Below, piece after piece: positions 7,034-13,299 of a stretch of 13,299 nucleotides of DNA. Under the pieces are notes generated by a model, which was not told the origin of the DNA, made no database searches, and saw only the letters and a list, made by a program, of their open reading frames with translations. Both the position numbers and the translations under genes were made by a program. Source of the stretch: JBMOLK01 sp049325575 (GTDB taxonomy: Bacteria; Bacillota; Clostridia; Acetivibrionales; Acetivibrionaceae); assembly GCA_049325575.1 (NCBI GenBank), contig JBMOLK010000138.1, positions 1-13,299 on the forward strand, given 5' to 3'. Within the stretch, counting starts at the first letter, position 1. Each line of letters starts with the position of its first letter.

Positions 7034-7062
7034 ATTTTATCAAATCAATTGTATAGCAACAA
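7034..7062 (-). promoter_or_regulatory. probable sigma-A promoter of the riboswitch-cellulase transcript
   Basis: On the reverse strand TTGTTG (7057-7062) and TAAAAT (7034-7039) are separated by exactly 17 bases. A start near 7027 would give a leader of about 390 nt that includes two hairpins, the c-di-GMP aptamer and the terminator before the cellulase ATG. Confidence 0.55.
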
Positions 7063-7158
7063 GTCCTATTTTAGTGTACATTTGTTTATATTTTTTTATG
7101 TAAAAAAGCTTATAACATAACACCTGGTATCAATACAGATATCTTCTACGTTAAGATA

Positions 7159-8931
7159 TTACTTCTTTAAAAAGTTAAAAAAGCCTTTCTTTCTTTGGCT
7201 GCCATCCTTTATCCCGAGGACTTCGCTAAAAATACTCTTTATTTCTTCTAAAGGAGAAAAGGGGTTTGTGTTAAATGGTATGGTATAAACCTTGTTATTT
7301 ACAAATTCCTTAACATCACTTATATGCTTTTCTGTTAGAAACGGTATGAAAAAGTACCAGCTATTGTTGTGGTCATACTTTCTTGTAGAATCGTAAAACT
7401 GCCTTATCTCGTTTAGTTTCCAGTCTATGGCATGTCCTAATACAATTCTGATATCAGATCTTATAAAATCTTCCATATCATAAACCTCATCGTAAGAACC
7501 CAAATCCAAAACAACGAAATCATAATCATCCTTGTGTTTGGAGACAAACTGGGAATAGTCAATATTCCAGTAAAAGTCTACTCCCTTATACCTAAAAAAC
7601 GAACTATCGCTATTCCTTCCGTTCTCAACAAGGGTGTATATCTCTTTAAAATCCCCGCTTCGATTAAGCTCTAATAAAGCCACCCTATACTTGCTGCAAA
7701 GAAAGTTTGCATACATTATGGCGGTATGTGTAACTCCAACACCACGGCTTACACCCATAAAAGCAACTTCATTTGTACCTACAGTCAAGTATTCCACCTG
7801 TGCTCCAGTCTTAATATTTGCTTCCCTATCCCCGGATTTTTTGCCGCTTATATTTCTCTTTTGAGGAAGTTCCGAGGGGTCTAGCAGCACTGTATCTTCT
7901 ATATAATCATCAGGCATGGACTTTGGAGCAGCGCCAAAGTTCTCTGTCTGACCCGGTTTTGTCCTTATTTCGATTATTTCTTCTTCCTTTTGGCTAACAC
8001 TCATTTCATTTAGTGCGTACTGTAAGGCATTTCTCATTTCCCCGGCACCGTAATACCTTTCTGAAGGCTTGAAGGAACAGGCTTTAAGCATTATTCTTCC
8101 AAGCTCATCTCCAGCTTTTTTAGGCACTGGAAGATCTTCACCAGAGAGCCTTCTTTCCAATGCTTTTTCATTGTCCTCTCTTCTTAGCTTTTGAGGATAA
8201 TCAGGGGCCAAAGGCATTCTTCCCATATTTAAAAGCCTGTAAAGTACCATTCCCAGGGAATAAACATCAACCCTGGAATCATAGTTTTCCCCTCTAAATA
8301 CCTCTGGGGCCATATAAAGCGGGGTACCCTTCATGGACGCCATCCTGCCGCTCTTTGAAAGCTCTCTTGCTATACCGAAGTCCCCCAGTTTGAAGCTTCC
8401 CTGCTTTGACACAAATATGTTCTCGTCTTTTATATCCCTATGTATTATATTCATTTTCTCACATGTTTCCAGTGCAGAACAAATATCAATACCGATTCTT
8501 ACTATCTCTCCCCTAGTCAGCCTGTGTTCTGACATGTAGTCCACAAGTGATGTTACGTACTCCATCTTTATAAGTATGTCCCACCCCAGTATATCCTTCT
8601 TCTTTTCAACCGTATGGTCTTCATAGCTTACGATGTTGCTGTGACCTCTAAGCTGATAGAGGAGGCTTATCTCGTTGATTATGTTCTTTACGATATCCTC
8701 AAAATATTCTGTAAGTTCATCCTCATTTACATTGACAGACATTCTTGCTTCACGGAACTGATCGTGAGTAGGCACTGTTATGAGCTTAACAGCTGATGTA
8801 TACTTATCTCCATAGACATCCTTAGAAATCCTGTATACTCTGCCAAAACTACCCTTTCCGATCAATTCTTCAACATCCCAACTTCCCCAAAGCGGCTGGT
8901 ACTTTAAAATCGGGTCGTTTGGCGATATCAT
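7159..8931 (-). CDS. Ser/Thr protein kinase fused to a degenerate MinD/ParA-like domain
   Basis: 590 residues from ATG 8931. The kinase domain (about 17-310) is complete: glycine loop GKGSFGRV (25-32), Lys49 in AVK, HRDIKDEN (164-171) with catalytic Asp166, DFG (184-186), APE (208-210). A hydrophilic linker (312-380) leads to residues 385-575, which look like a MinD/ParA-type domain: VAFMGVSRGVGVTHTA (389-404) matches the Walker A position, and DYDFVVLDLGS (469-479) the Walker B strand. The Walker A lysines are absent (GVSRGVGVTH in place of GKGGVGKTT), so ATP hydrolysis is doubtful. There is no membrane span or PASTA repeat, so the protein is cytoplasmic, unlike PrkC. It lies 61 bases after a PP2C phosphatase gene, giving a kinase-phosphatase pair. 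AAGGAG lies 8 nt before this ATG; the GTG at 8940 overlaps the site and is unlikely to be used. No clear terminator follows. Confidence 0.93.
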   Translation of the reverse strand: MISPNDPILKYQPLWGSWDVEELIGKGSFGRVYRISKDVYGDKYTSAVKLITVPTHDQFREARMSVNVNEDELTEYFEDIVKNIINEISLLYQLRGHSNIVSYEDHTVEKKKDILGWDILIKMEYVTSLVDYMSEHRLTRGEIVRIGIDICSALETCEKMNIIHRDIKDENIFVSKQGSFKLGDFGIARELSKSGRMASMKGTPLYMAPEVFRGENYDSRVDVYSLGMVLYRLLNMGRMPLAPDYPQKLRREDNEKALERRLSGEDLPVPKKAGDELGRIMLKACSFKPSERYYGAGEMRNALQYALNEMSVSQKEEEIIEIRTKPGQTENFGAAPKSMPDDYIEDTVLLDPSELPQKRNISGKKSGDREANIKTGAQVEYLTVGTNEVAFMGVSRGVGVTHTAIMYANFLCSKYRVALLELNRSGDFKEIYTLVENGRNSDSSFFRYKGVDFYWNIDYSQFVSKHKDDYDFVVLDLGSYDEVYDMEDFIRSDIRIVLGHAIDWKLNEIRQFYDSTRKYDHNNSWYFFIPFLTEKHISDVKEFVNNKVYTIPFNTNPFSPLEEIKSIFSEVLGIKDGSQRKKGFFNFLKK

Positions 8932-8939
8932 TAACCTCA

Positions 8940-8945
8940 CTCCTT
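8940..8945 (-). promoter_or_regulatory. ribosome binding site fixing the kinase start
   Basis: AAGGAG on the reverse strand ends 8 nt before ATG 8931. A GTG at 8940 is in frame but lies inside this site, so translation should begin at 8931. Confidence 0.8.
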
Positions 8946-8992
8946 AAATCTTTTTTATTTCTATCTATAAGTAAAGCACTTATTCTCATATT

Positions 8993-9811
8993 CTATCGGC
9001 ATAAACCGTTTATTTTAATAACAATTACGGTTATATTATCCTTGCCGCCCTCTAAAAGTGCTTCTTCTACAAGGCTCTTTACACAATCTTTTGTATCAGC
9101 GCTATTACTTATCAAACTTCTAATTCTTTCCTCATTCACCATATCCGTAAGTCCATCGCTGGTTATTAAAAAAATGTCACCTTCACTTAAATCTATACAC
9201 TGCGATATGGTTGCTTCAACCTCTCCATCCTCCGGAGACATTCCCAGATATCTTGACAGGCAGTACATTGATTTGTGGCTTCTTGCCTGGGACTTTTCTA
9301 GGACTCCCATTCGTACAAGTCTCTGGGCTTCAGTGTGGTCTTCCGTCAGCTGGGTCAACAGGCCGTTTCTTAGCATGTAAACCCTGCTGTCTCCAATGTG
9401 AAGAGCATAAGCTTTACCTGATGATATAAAGATTCCGGCTAAAGTCGTGCCCATTCCCCTGTCTTCTTTGTCAAATCCTTTTGAATAAATTCTGTTGTTA
9501 AGTAAAGTTATATGTTTATTCAATGTATGTAGTTTCTCATTAAAACTTAAGTTATTGTCAACTATCTTATGCAAACTCTCCAGATACTCTACAGCCTCTA
9601 ATGAGGCCTTCTCTCCGGAATTTTGTCCACCCATGCCGTCACAGACAGCAAAGAGAAAGTCCTCTCCTTTTTTAGAAGCTTCAAACCCCGTATTTGATGC
9701 TTCGTTGGCACTCCTCCACTTACCGTCAAAATAATAGTTGTCTTCATTTAAATCTCGTACTTTTCCGGTGTGTGTTTCAACAGCTGCTTCAAGTTCTATA
9801 AAACAACTCAT
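8993..9811 (-). CDS. PP2C-family (PPM) protein phosphatase
   Basis: 272 residues, a full-length bacterial PP2C of the PrpC/Stp type. All metal-site motifs are present: RDLNEDN (19-25), DGMGG (58-62), GTTL (121-124), GDSR (140-143), SDGLTD (218-223) and GKDNIT (256-261). It removes phosphate from Ser/Thr, using two or more Mn/Mg ions, in the cytoplasm. It is the first gene of an operon with the kinase fusion just downstream, so the kinase and its substrates are the obvious targets. The insertion at residues 28-50 before the DGMGG strand is hydrophilic and unremarkable. The ATG follows AAGGAG by 8 nt. Confidence 0.95.
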   Translation of the reverse strand: MSCFIELEAAVETHTGKVRDLNEDNYYFDGKWRSANEASNTGFEASKKGEDFLFAVCDGMGGQNSGEKASLEAVEYLESLHKIVDNNLSFNEKLHTLNKHITLLNNRIYSKGFDKEDRGMGTTLAGIFISSGKAYALHIGDSRVYMLRNGLLTQLTEDHTEAQRLVRMGVLEKSQARSHKSMYCLSRYLGMSPEDGEVEATISQCIDLSEGDIFLITSDGLTDMVNEERIRSLISNSADTKDCVKSLVEEALLEGGKDNITVIVIKINGLCR

Positions 9812-9919
9812 GGGTTTTCTCCTTAAAGCTTTATAAATAGTATAATACTGTTTGACATAAAAATTATATCAAATGGGTCAAGACATGTAAATCCACGGTA
9901 ACCCACTTATCCTGAATGA

Positions 9920-10096
9920 ATGGATAGGCGTGGATATCTAAATATTGTGCTTATGTTTGTTTGGGCCTTTGGCAGTGATGTTAATATAAGCAAGAAGAAT
10001 TACTTTAAAGCAAACCTAATATTAACAGGGATCATTTTAGCATTATACTTTATAATTGCCATTATAGCTCTTATTATAGTAGCACTTGCTGCATAA
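9920..10096 (+). pseudogene. remnant of a small membrane protein (C-terminal 58 codons)
   Basis: The frame reads RRGYLNIVLMFVWAFGSDVN, then SKKNYFKANLIL and a long hydrophobic helix ending VALAA. From memory, the WAFGSDVN-KKN-ANLIL pattern occurs near the C-terminus of small Firmicute membrane proteins that usually carry a zinc ribbon or a first membrane segment; that part is absent here. A stop codon lies directly upstream of the first ATG, there is no ribosome binding site, and the DNA before it does not encode the missing part in another frame. A perfect terminator follows at 10101. I read it as a 5'-truncated gene; a functional 58-residue peptide cannot be excluded. Confidence 0.5.
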
Positions 10097-10100
10097 ATTT

Positions 10101-10128
10101 AAGGCTAACCACATGCGTTAGCCTTTTT
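10101..10128 (+). terminator. rho-independent terminator after the membrane-protein remnant
   Basis: AAGGCTAAC (10101-10109) and GTTAGCCTT (10117-10125) form a perfect 9-bp stem with a 7-base loop, ending in TTTTT on the forward strand. In the other direction it could weakly end the kinase transcript that stops at 10145. Confidence 0.85.
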
Positions 10129-10144
10129 ATATGACTCTATATAT

Positions 10145-10801
10145 TTATGTTTCTTTAGTTATCCACTTATTTTTTCTTTTTAGTCTTTTATATAGGCGGT
10201 AAAGCTTTCTTCCCATATTAAGGCTAAAATCAGGTATTGGCACGATAAATGGCAGTTTTTTATATGCCTTGAAATAGAATTTCTTACAGTCATTCCAAAG
10301 AGTACAATCCTCTGTTTTGAGAAAGTCGGAAACATCAATAATAATACCCTTACCATCTTGTATTCCCACATTTTTAAAATGAATATCATGAGGATGAAGC
10401 CCTCTGCTCCTTGCATATTCTATAGCTTCACTAATATCTTCAATTATCTTTTCAGGTATAAATATGCCTTTTTTCATGCAGTCATATAAGGATGTCACTT
10501 TAAGTCTCTTAAGAATCAAGTAGGTGCTGCCATAGTGATAGCATTCAGAAAATGACTCATGCTTACCTATCATTTTATATACCAGCTTCTCCTCTTCAAT
10601 TCCTTCTCTTCCCTTTGCATATACTTTTACCGCATACTGTGGAAATTCTTCATGATAAAATACCCCGGCATAATTTCCATTTCCAAGTAAATGCCAGCCT
10701 TCCGGTATATTACTTACCACTATAGGATCATTTTTATATATACTTTCCAACCTGACCTGTTTTAACAGCTGGTTTTCAATTAAATGTATCAAATTATCCA
10801 T
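10145..10801 (-). CDS. small RIO/YrzF-like protein kinase
   Basis: 218 residues from ATG 10801. The kinase motifs are present but in the compact style of RIO/ABC1-type kinases: GNGNYAGVF glycine loop (40-48), Lys59 in AVKV, Glu70/71, HPHDIHFKN (136-144) with catalytic Asp139 and Asn144, and IIDVSDF (154-160) in place of the DFG motif. The overall plan resembles Bacillus YrzF/YbdM, described as probable Ser/Thr kinases of unknown substrate. The tail (196-218) is strongly basic. The frame stays open 25 codons upstream, but those codons lie inside the inverted-repeat element and beyond the ribosome binding site AGGGGAG (10810-10816), which is 8 nt from ATG 10801. That ATG is therefore the start. 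It is divergent from the DUF975 gene. The substrate is unknown. Confidence 0.85.
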   Translation of the reverse strand: MDNLIHLIENQLLKQVRLESIYKNDPIVVSNIPEGWHLLGNGNYAGVFYHEEFPQYAVKVYAKGREGIEEEKLVYKMIGKHESFSECYHYGSTYLILKRLKVTSLYDCMKKGIFIPEKIIEDISEAIEYARSRGLHPHDIHFKNVGIQDGKGIIIDVSDFLKTEDCTLWNDCKKFYFKAYKKLPFIVPIPDFSLNMGRKLYRLYKRLKRKNKWITKET

Positions 10802-10809
10802 AAGAACAT

Positions 10810-10816
10810 CTCCCCT
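10810..10816 (-). promoter_or_regulatory. ribosome binding site fixing the small kinase start
   Basis: AGGGGAG on the reverse strand lies 8 nt before ATG 10801 and only 7 bases from the edge of inverted-repeat copy 3. It shows that the upstream open frame inside the element is not the protein's N-terminus. Confidence 0.8.
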
Positions 10817-10823
10817 ACTATAT

Positions 10824-10922
10824 AGAGATCGAACTGTAAAAGTAGATAAACTTGATGAGCCCGCCATTTGTATCAAATTAGCGGAGCGAATTATATGTTT
10901 ATCTTTACAGTTCGTTATCTCT
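10824..10922. repeat. MITE-like inverted-repeat element, copy 3
   Basis: 99 bp, same orientation as copies 1 and 2 nearly 10 kb away. The ends are identical to copy 1. The core differs in one block (ACTTGATGAGCCCGCC for ACAAGATAGGCAAGCC) and then returns to identity through TTTGTATCAAATTAGCGG. The flanks outside TAGAGAT/ATCTCTA are ATA on both sides (10820-10822, 10924-10926). It sits in the 5' leader of the small kinase gene, so that mRNA would begin with or contain a long hairpin. Confidence 0.85.
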
Positions 10923-11031
10923 AATAATTATACTCCAATTCTTTATCTTATGTCTGATAATTATACCCTTAACCAGGATATCGAGGCGTACTAAAGACTC
11001 CTTTTAGTATAACAAACTTTATTTTATAGTT

Positions 11032-11060
11032 TTGATTATATGATGCAAAGCTGGTATAAT
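11032..11060 (+). promoter_or_regulatory. sigma-A promoter of the DUF975 gene
   Basis: TTGATT (11032-11037) and a perfect TATAAT (11055-11060) with a 17-base spacer. The predicted start near 11067 gives a leader of about 50 nt before ATG 11117. Confidence 0.8.
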
Positions 11061-11116
11061 TGATTTACATCAGTATCAATAGAATAACATTGCAAGTTTT
11101 CTGTGGGGGTATAGAA

Positions 11117-11848
11117 ATGGAAAAGTCAATACAGGATTTAAAAAAAATAGCTAGACGTCAATTAGGTTCAAATGGTTTGGCTAATACAATTCTAACAGTT
11201 ACAATAGTAGGAGTTCCAATTGTCAGCTATTTAATCTTTGGAACTTACAGCATAATTATTATTGCTGTTCTATTAGCGCCAATGCTTTTAGGATTTGGGA
11301 CATATTATCTAAGGTTAGTCAGAGCTTATAAAGCGCCTTATTCCAGGGACCCCAAAACAGACTATACTATTATAACACCCTACTATATGAAGTACAGCAC
11401 AAGTAATCCTAATGTATTCAATTTGAGCGCTTCAACCATATTCTATGGGTTTAAATATTTTTTCACTGCAGCAGGAATGTTATTATGGTATTTAATATGG
11501 ATACTTTTATGGAGTTCTCTTTTAGTAGTTCCGGGAATAATAAAAAGCTATAGTTACAGGCTGTGTTTTTTAATACTGGCCGACAACCCTGAAATAGGAA
11601 TTAGAAAATCAATGAAATTAAGTGAAAAAATGATGAACGGGCATAGGTTTAAATTATTTTTATTAGATATAAGTTTTATTGGTTGGATTTTACTGTCTTT
11701 AATAACACTTCTTTTAGGTACCGCAATTACAATTCCATATATAATGGCCACTAATGCAGTATTTTATGAGGAGTTAAAGAAACACTGTATTAATAGCAAT
11801 ACTATTGAAGAGAATGAAATTGTATCAAAAAAACACTGGGATTATTAA
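11117..11848 (+). CDS. DUF975-family integral membrane protein
   Basis: 243 residues. The start MEKSIQDLKKIARRQL and the C-terminal half match the DUF975 pattern: RLCFLILADNPEIGI (148-162), KSMKLSEKMMNGHRFKLF (164-181), SFIGW (186-190), IPYIMATNAVFYEEL (206-220). Four to five hydrophobic segments are visible (about 25-40, 44-62, 117-140, 180-200 and perhaps 201-212). The family is widespread in Firmicutes and has no established function. ATG 11117 follows GGGGG by about 8 nt; an in-frame TTG 19 codons earlier lies inside the promoter region and is not a start. It has its own promoter and is divergent from the small kinase. No clear terminator is seen; the next gene converges on it. Confidence 0.9.
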   Translation: MEKSIQDLKKIARRQLGSNGLANTILTVTIVGVPIVSYLIFGTYSIIIIAVLLAPMLLGFGTYYLRLVRAYKAPYSRDPKTDYTIITPYYMKYSTSNPNVFNLSASTIFYGFKYFFTAAGMLLWYLIWILLWSSLLVVPGIIKSYSYRLCFLILADNPEIGIRKSMKLSEKMMNGHRFKLFLLDISFIGWILLSLITLLLGTAITIPYIMATNAVFYEELKKHCINSNTIEENEIVSKKHWDY

Positions 11849-11887
11849 CTTCTATAAATATACTTATGAGGCCAGGGAAGCTAAAAC

Positions 11888-12691
11888 TTAAAAACTTGAA
11901 TATGGTATATTATTGACTTCCAATAAATATAAAAATGTAAAGATTCCATATATTCCACAATCATTTATATATGTCTCATAATGATTAATAAAGCCCCCAA
12001 AATCACCTGGTGAAAACGGTAGAGTATCCAAACTGGCTAATACCTTACTTACACTGGATGTTATGTACGTATAGTTTTCCAATCTGTTAAAGTCAATCTT
12101 TGGACGATAGGACTTGTCATAGGTAACTGTTACAAGTTCTTCACCCGCTAAGGAAGCTGCTTTATGGAATATTTGCAAAGCTTTTACCATAAACTTTACG
12201 CCCCGGTCATCATTCCAATTGCCGGTAAAATCATAGTTAATTTTTGCCTTAATTTTACGTGAAAGGGTAAAGGGTATTTCTACTCCTTCAAATCCTTCAT
12301 TTATAACCATGGTCAGCGAAAGTTGAGCTTTTGGGGTATAGCCAAGGTAGTCAGCCAGAATATCTTTTATTTCTGCCATACCTTTTTTAGATTTCCATGA
12401 TCCCTTTAAAATGCCGGATAAGTTTTCTGCTATCTCCGCAGTGTTATCCTTGGTACAATTGGAGAGTTCCTTGGCAATATCCTTATTCTTTTTGCTATCC
12501 ATAGAATCCAGGATAAAACGCTGCATAGGATCTATTTTCTTTAAAGGAGCTTTGTGGTGGTCTATGCTTGACCCGTTATAATCTGTGGAATCTTTACCTT
12601 TTGCCAATACCACATTTACTGATGATACAAAAATAAAACAAAAGCATAAAATGAAACATACAAGTTTTTTTAAAAGAATACTCTTTTTCAT
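11888..12691 (-). CDS. secreted protein of unknown function
   Basis: 267 residues. Residues 1-30 are a clear signal peptide (basic start, Cys/Phe/Ile-rich core, cleavage likely after VLA-KG). The mature part begins with a hydrophilic, Asp/Lys-rich stretch (SIDHHKAPLKKIDPMQRFIL, 42-61), then a probable alpha/beta region with KAKINYDFTGNWNDD (147-161) and a Phe/Tyr-rich end. No family recognised and no dockerin, CBM, lipobox or sorting signal. The ATG follows GGGAGG by about 6 nt. It stands alone, converging with the DUF975 gene, 311 bases from its right neighbour. No function can be assigned. Confidence 0.8.
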   Translation of the reverse strand: MKKSILLKKLVCFILCFCFIFVSSVNVVLAKGKDSTDYNGSSIDHHKAPLKKIDPMQRFILDSMDSKKNKDIAKELSNCTKDNTAEIAENLSGILKGSWKSKKGMAEIKDILADYLGYTPKAQLSLTMVINEGFEGVEIPFTLSRKIKAKINYDFTGNWNDDRGVKFMVKALQIFHKAASLAGEELVTVTYDKSYRPKIDFNRLENYTYITSSVSKVLASLDTLPFSPGDFGGFINHYETYINDCGIYGIFTFLYLLEVNNIPYSSF

Positions 12692-13002
12692 AATGACCTC
12701 CCTAAGTCGTTAACTGTTAAAACTGATATCTTTCGACGCTCTTCCCTGGCTCATAAGGATATCCGACAATTTTTTCCTGTCTAATACATTATTTTAACAT
12801 ATAAAGTAAACAAATTAAACAATTTGAATAACTAAAAGAAAAAAACAGTAATGATAACAAAAAAAATGTAAAGCTTCGAGAACTAATCTGATATAATGTA
12901 GAATTCCGAAGTTTACTTTGGATCAGTATAGTTGACAGCACCTATTGAGTCTTTGGGTCATGTAATGCTGTAAAGACTAATTTAGGAGGAACAACAAAGC
13001 CC
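12692..13002. other. divergent intergenic region
   Basis: AT-rich region between the secreted protein (-) and the Pro/Tyr-rich ORF (+). It contains the forward extended -10 at 12889-12897 and no other recognisable element. A reverse-strand promoter for the secreted protein must lie here, but no hexamer pair stands out from the A/T background. Confidence 0.4.
12889..12897 (+). promoter_or_regulatory. extended -10 promoter for the Pro/Tyr-rich ORF
   Basis: TGATATAAT is a TGn extended -10 with perfect TATAAT (12892-12897). The -35 is weak (TGTAAA at 12867-12872, spacing 19). It lies about 105 bases before ATG 13003. Confidence 0.5.
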
Positions 13003-13209
13003 ATGAAACCTCAAAAAGTTTGTTCATTTATAAAACCTATAGTCCAACCTACATACATAAATCAAATGGCTGCTCCGTATTCACCTATATACCCTGTTCC
13101 GTCAGTACCGCAGCCAACCCAATATATAACGTTGCTGGACCCTGTTTTCGTTGATCACTTGAGCAGGCATGATGCCCCATACCTGATTTGCCGGACACAG
13201 TTGAGTTAG
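13003..13209 (+). CDS. small Pro/Tyr-rich ORF, probably truncated by the adjacent insertion sequence
   Basis: 68 codons. Residues 22-42 are rich in Pro and Tyr (MAAPYSPIYPVPSVPQPTQY), a composition seen in spore coat and other structural proteins. The last residues (LICRTQLS) are encoded by DNA that looks like the left end of the adjoining IS, so the original protein was probably longer. An AGGAGG lies 13 nt before the ATG, rather far but in a good context, and an extended -10 promoter lies upstream. No family recognised; 'coat protein' is only a guess from composition. Confidence 0.5.
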   Translation: MKPQKVCSFIKPIVQPTYINQMAAPYSPIYPVPSVPQPTQYITLLDPVFVDHLSRHDAPYLICRTQLS

Positions 13210-13299
13210 GGTACAATATAACTGTGGAGGGAAACTAAATGAAGAATACTGGAAAACGTTACAATGAAGAATTCAAAGCTGACATTATCCGGCTCATAC
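13184..13299 (+). mobile_element. left end of an IS3-family insertion sequence (partial)
   Basis: The element probably begins at about 13184 with TGATTTGCCGGACACAG, about 55 bases before orfA, as is usual for IS3 elements whose ends start with TG. The right end is outside the window, so the inverted repeat and target duplication cannot be checked and the boundary is approximate. Confidence 0.55.
13239..13299 (+). CDS. IS3-family transposase orfA, 5' end only
   Basis: ATG 13239 follows GGAGGG by 7 nt and reads MKNTGKRYNEEFKADIIRLI to the window edge. This is the usual opening of an IS3-family OrfA (helix-turn-helix, HTH_Tnp_1 type), which together with a frameshifted OrfB makes the transposase. 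Only 20 codons are visible, so the subgroup cannot be named. A promoter-like TTGAGT...TACAAT lies just upstream inside the element. Confidence 0.8.
   Translation, partial: MKNTGKRYNEEFKADIIRLI

Noticed and set aside
7064..7158. Terminator after the kinase-MinD gene
   Set aside because: The stretch has A/T runs and weak palindromes but no GC stem followed by a U-run.
8919..9380. Forward 153-codon frame opposite the PP2C gene
   Set aside because: Low-complexity Ser/Leu-rich antisense shadow; the reverse strand carries all PP2C motifs.
9842..9880. Promoter upstream of the PP2C gene or the 58-codon remnant
   Set aside because: TTGACA/TTGATA and TATAAT-like hexamers occur on both strands, but none has a 16-18 base spacing, so no promoter is called.
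10989..11009. Hairpin TACTAAA/TTTAGTA as a terminator
   Set aside because: A 7-bp AT-rich stem without a U-run in either direction, and no gene ends near it.

Overview
The window looks like the chromosome of a low-GC, cellulosome-forming anaerobic Firmicute of the Acetivibrio / Ruminiclostridium type (the Clostridium thermocellum-clariflavum group is my guess). The main evidence is a type I dockerin on a secreted esterase, a GH8 cellulase with Thr-Pro linkers and a family 3 cellulose-binding module, strong AGGAGG-type ribosome binding sites, and AT-rich intergenic DNA. Species is inferred, not proven.

Layout. 1-897 (-) is the N-terminal 299 residues of a ROK-family sugar-responsive repressor running off the left edge. 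898-1524 has no convincing gene but holds two copies of a ~99 bp terminal-inverted-repeat element; a third copy lies at 10824-10922. A 37-residue membrane peptide (1525-1638, -) and a strong bidirectional terminator (1871-1911) follow. 2004-4740 (-) holds a dockerin-bearing SGNH/sialate-O-acetylesterase-type enzyme, preceded by a decayed sorbosone-dehydrogenase-like gene that has lost its middle. 4878-6635 (-) is a GH8 endoglucanase with CBM3 and no dockerin. Its ~390-nt leader contains a cyclic-di-GMP-I (GEMM-I) riboswitch followed by an intrinsic terminator, so expression of this free cellulase is probably gated by c-di-GMP.

7159-9811 (-) is a signalling pair: a PP2C phosphatase followed by a Ser/Thr kinase fused to a MinD/ParA-like domain with a degenerate Walker A. 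9920-10096 (+) is probably the tail of a lost membrane protein and has its own terminator. 10145-10801 (-) is a small YrzF/RIO-like kinase whose leader carries the third inverted-repeat element. 11117-11848 (+) is a DUF975 membrane protein with a near-consensus promoter. 11888-12691 (-) is a secreted protein of unknown function. The right edge has a small Pro/Tyr-rich ORF that appears to run into an IS3-type insertion sequence, whose orfA starts at 13239.

How it fits together: one enzyme (esterase with dockerin) is built for the cellulosome, while its neighbour (GH8-CBM3) is a free enzyme under second-messenger RNA control. The most notable signal is the riboswitch-cellulase pairing. Next are the inverted-repeat family and the kinase-MinD fusion.
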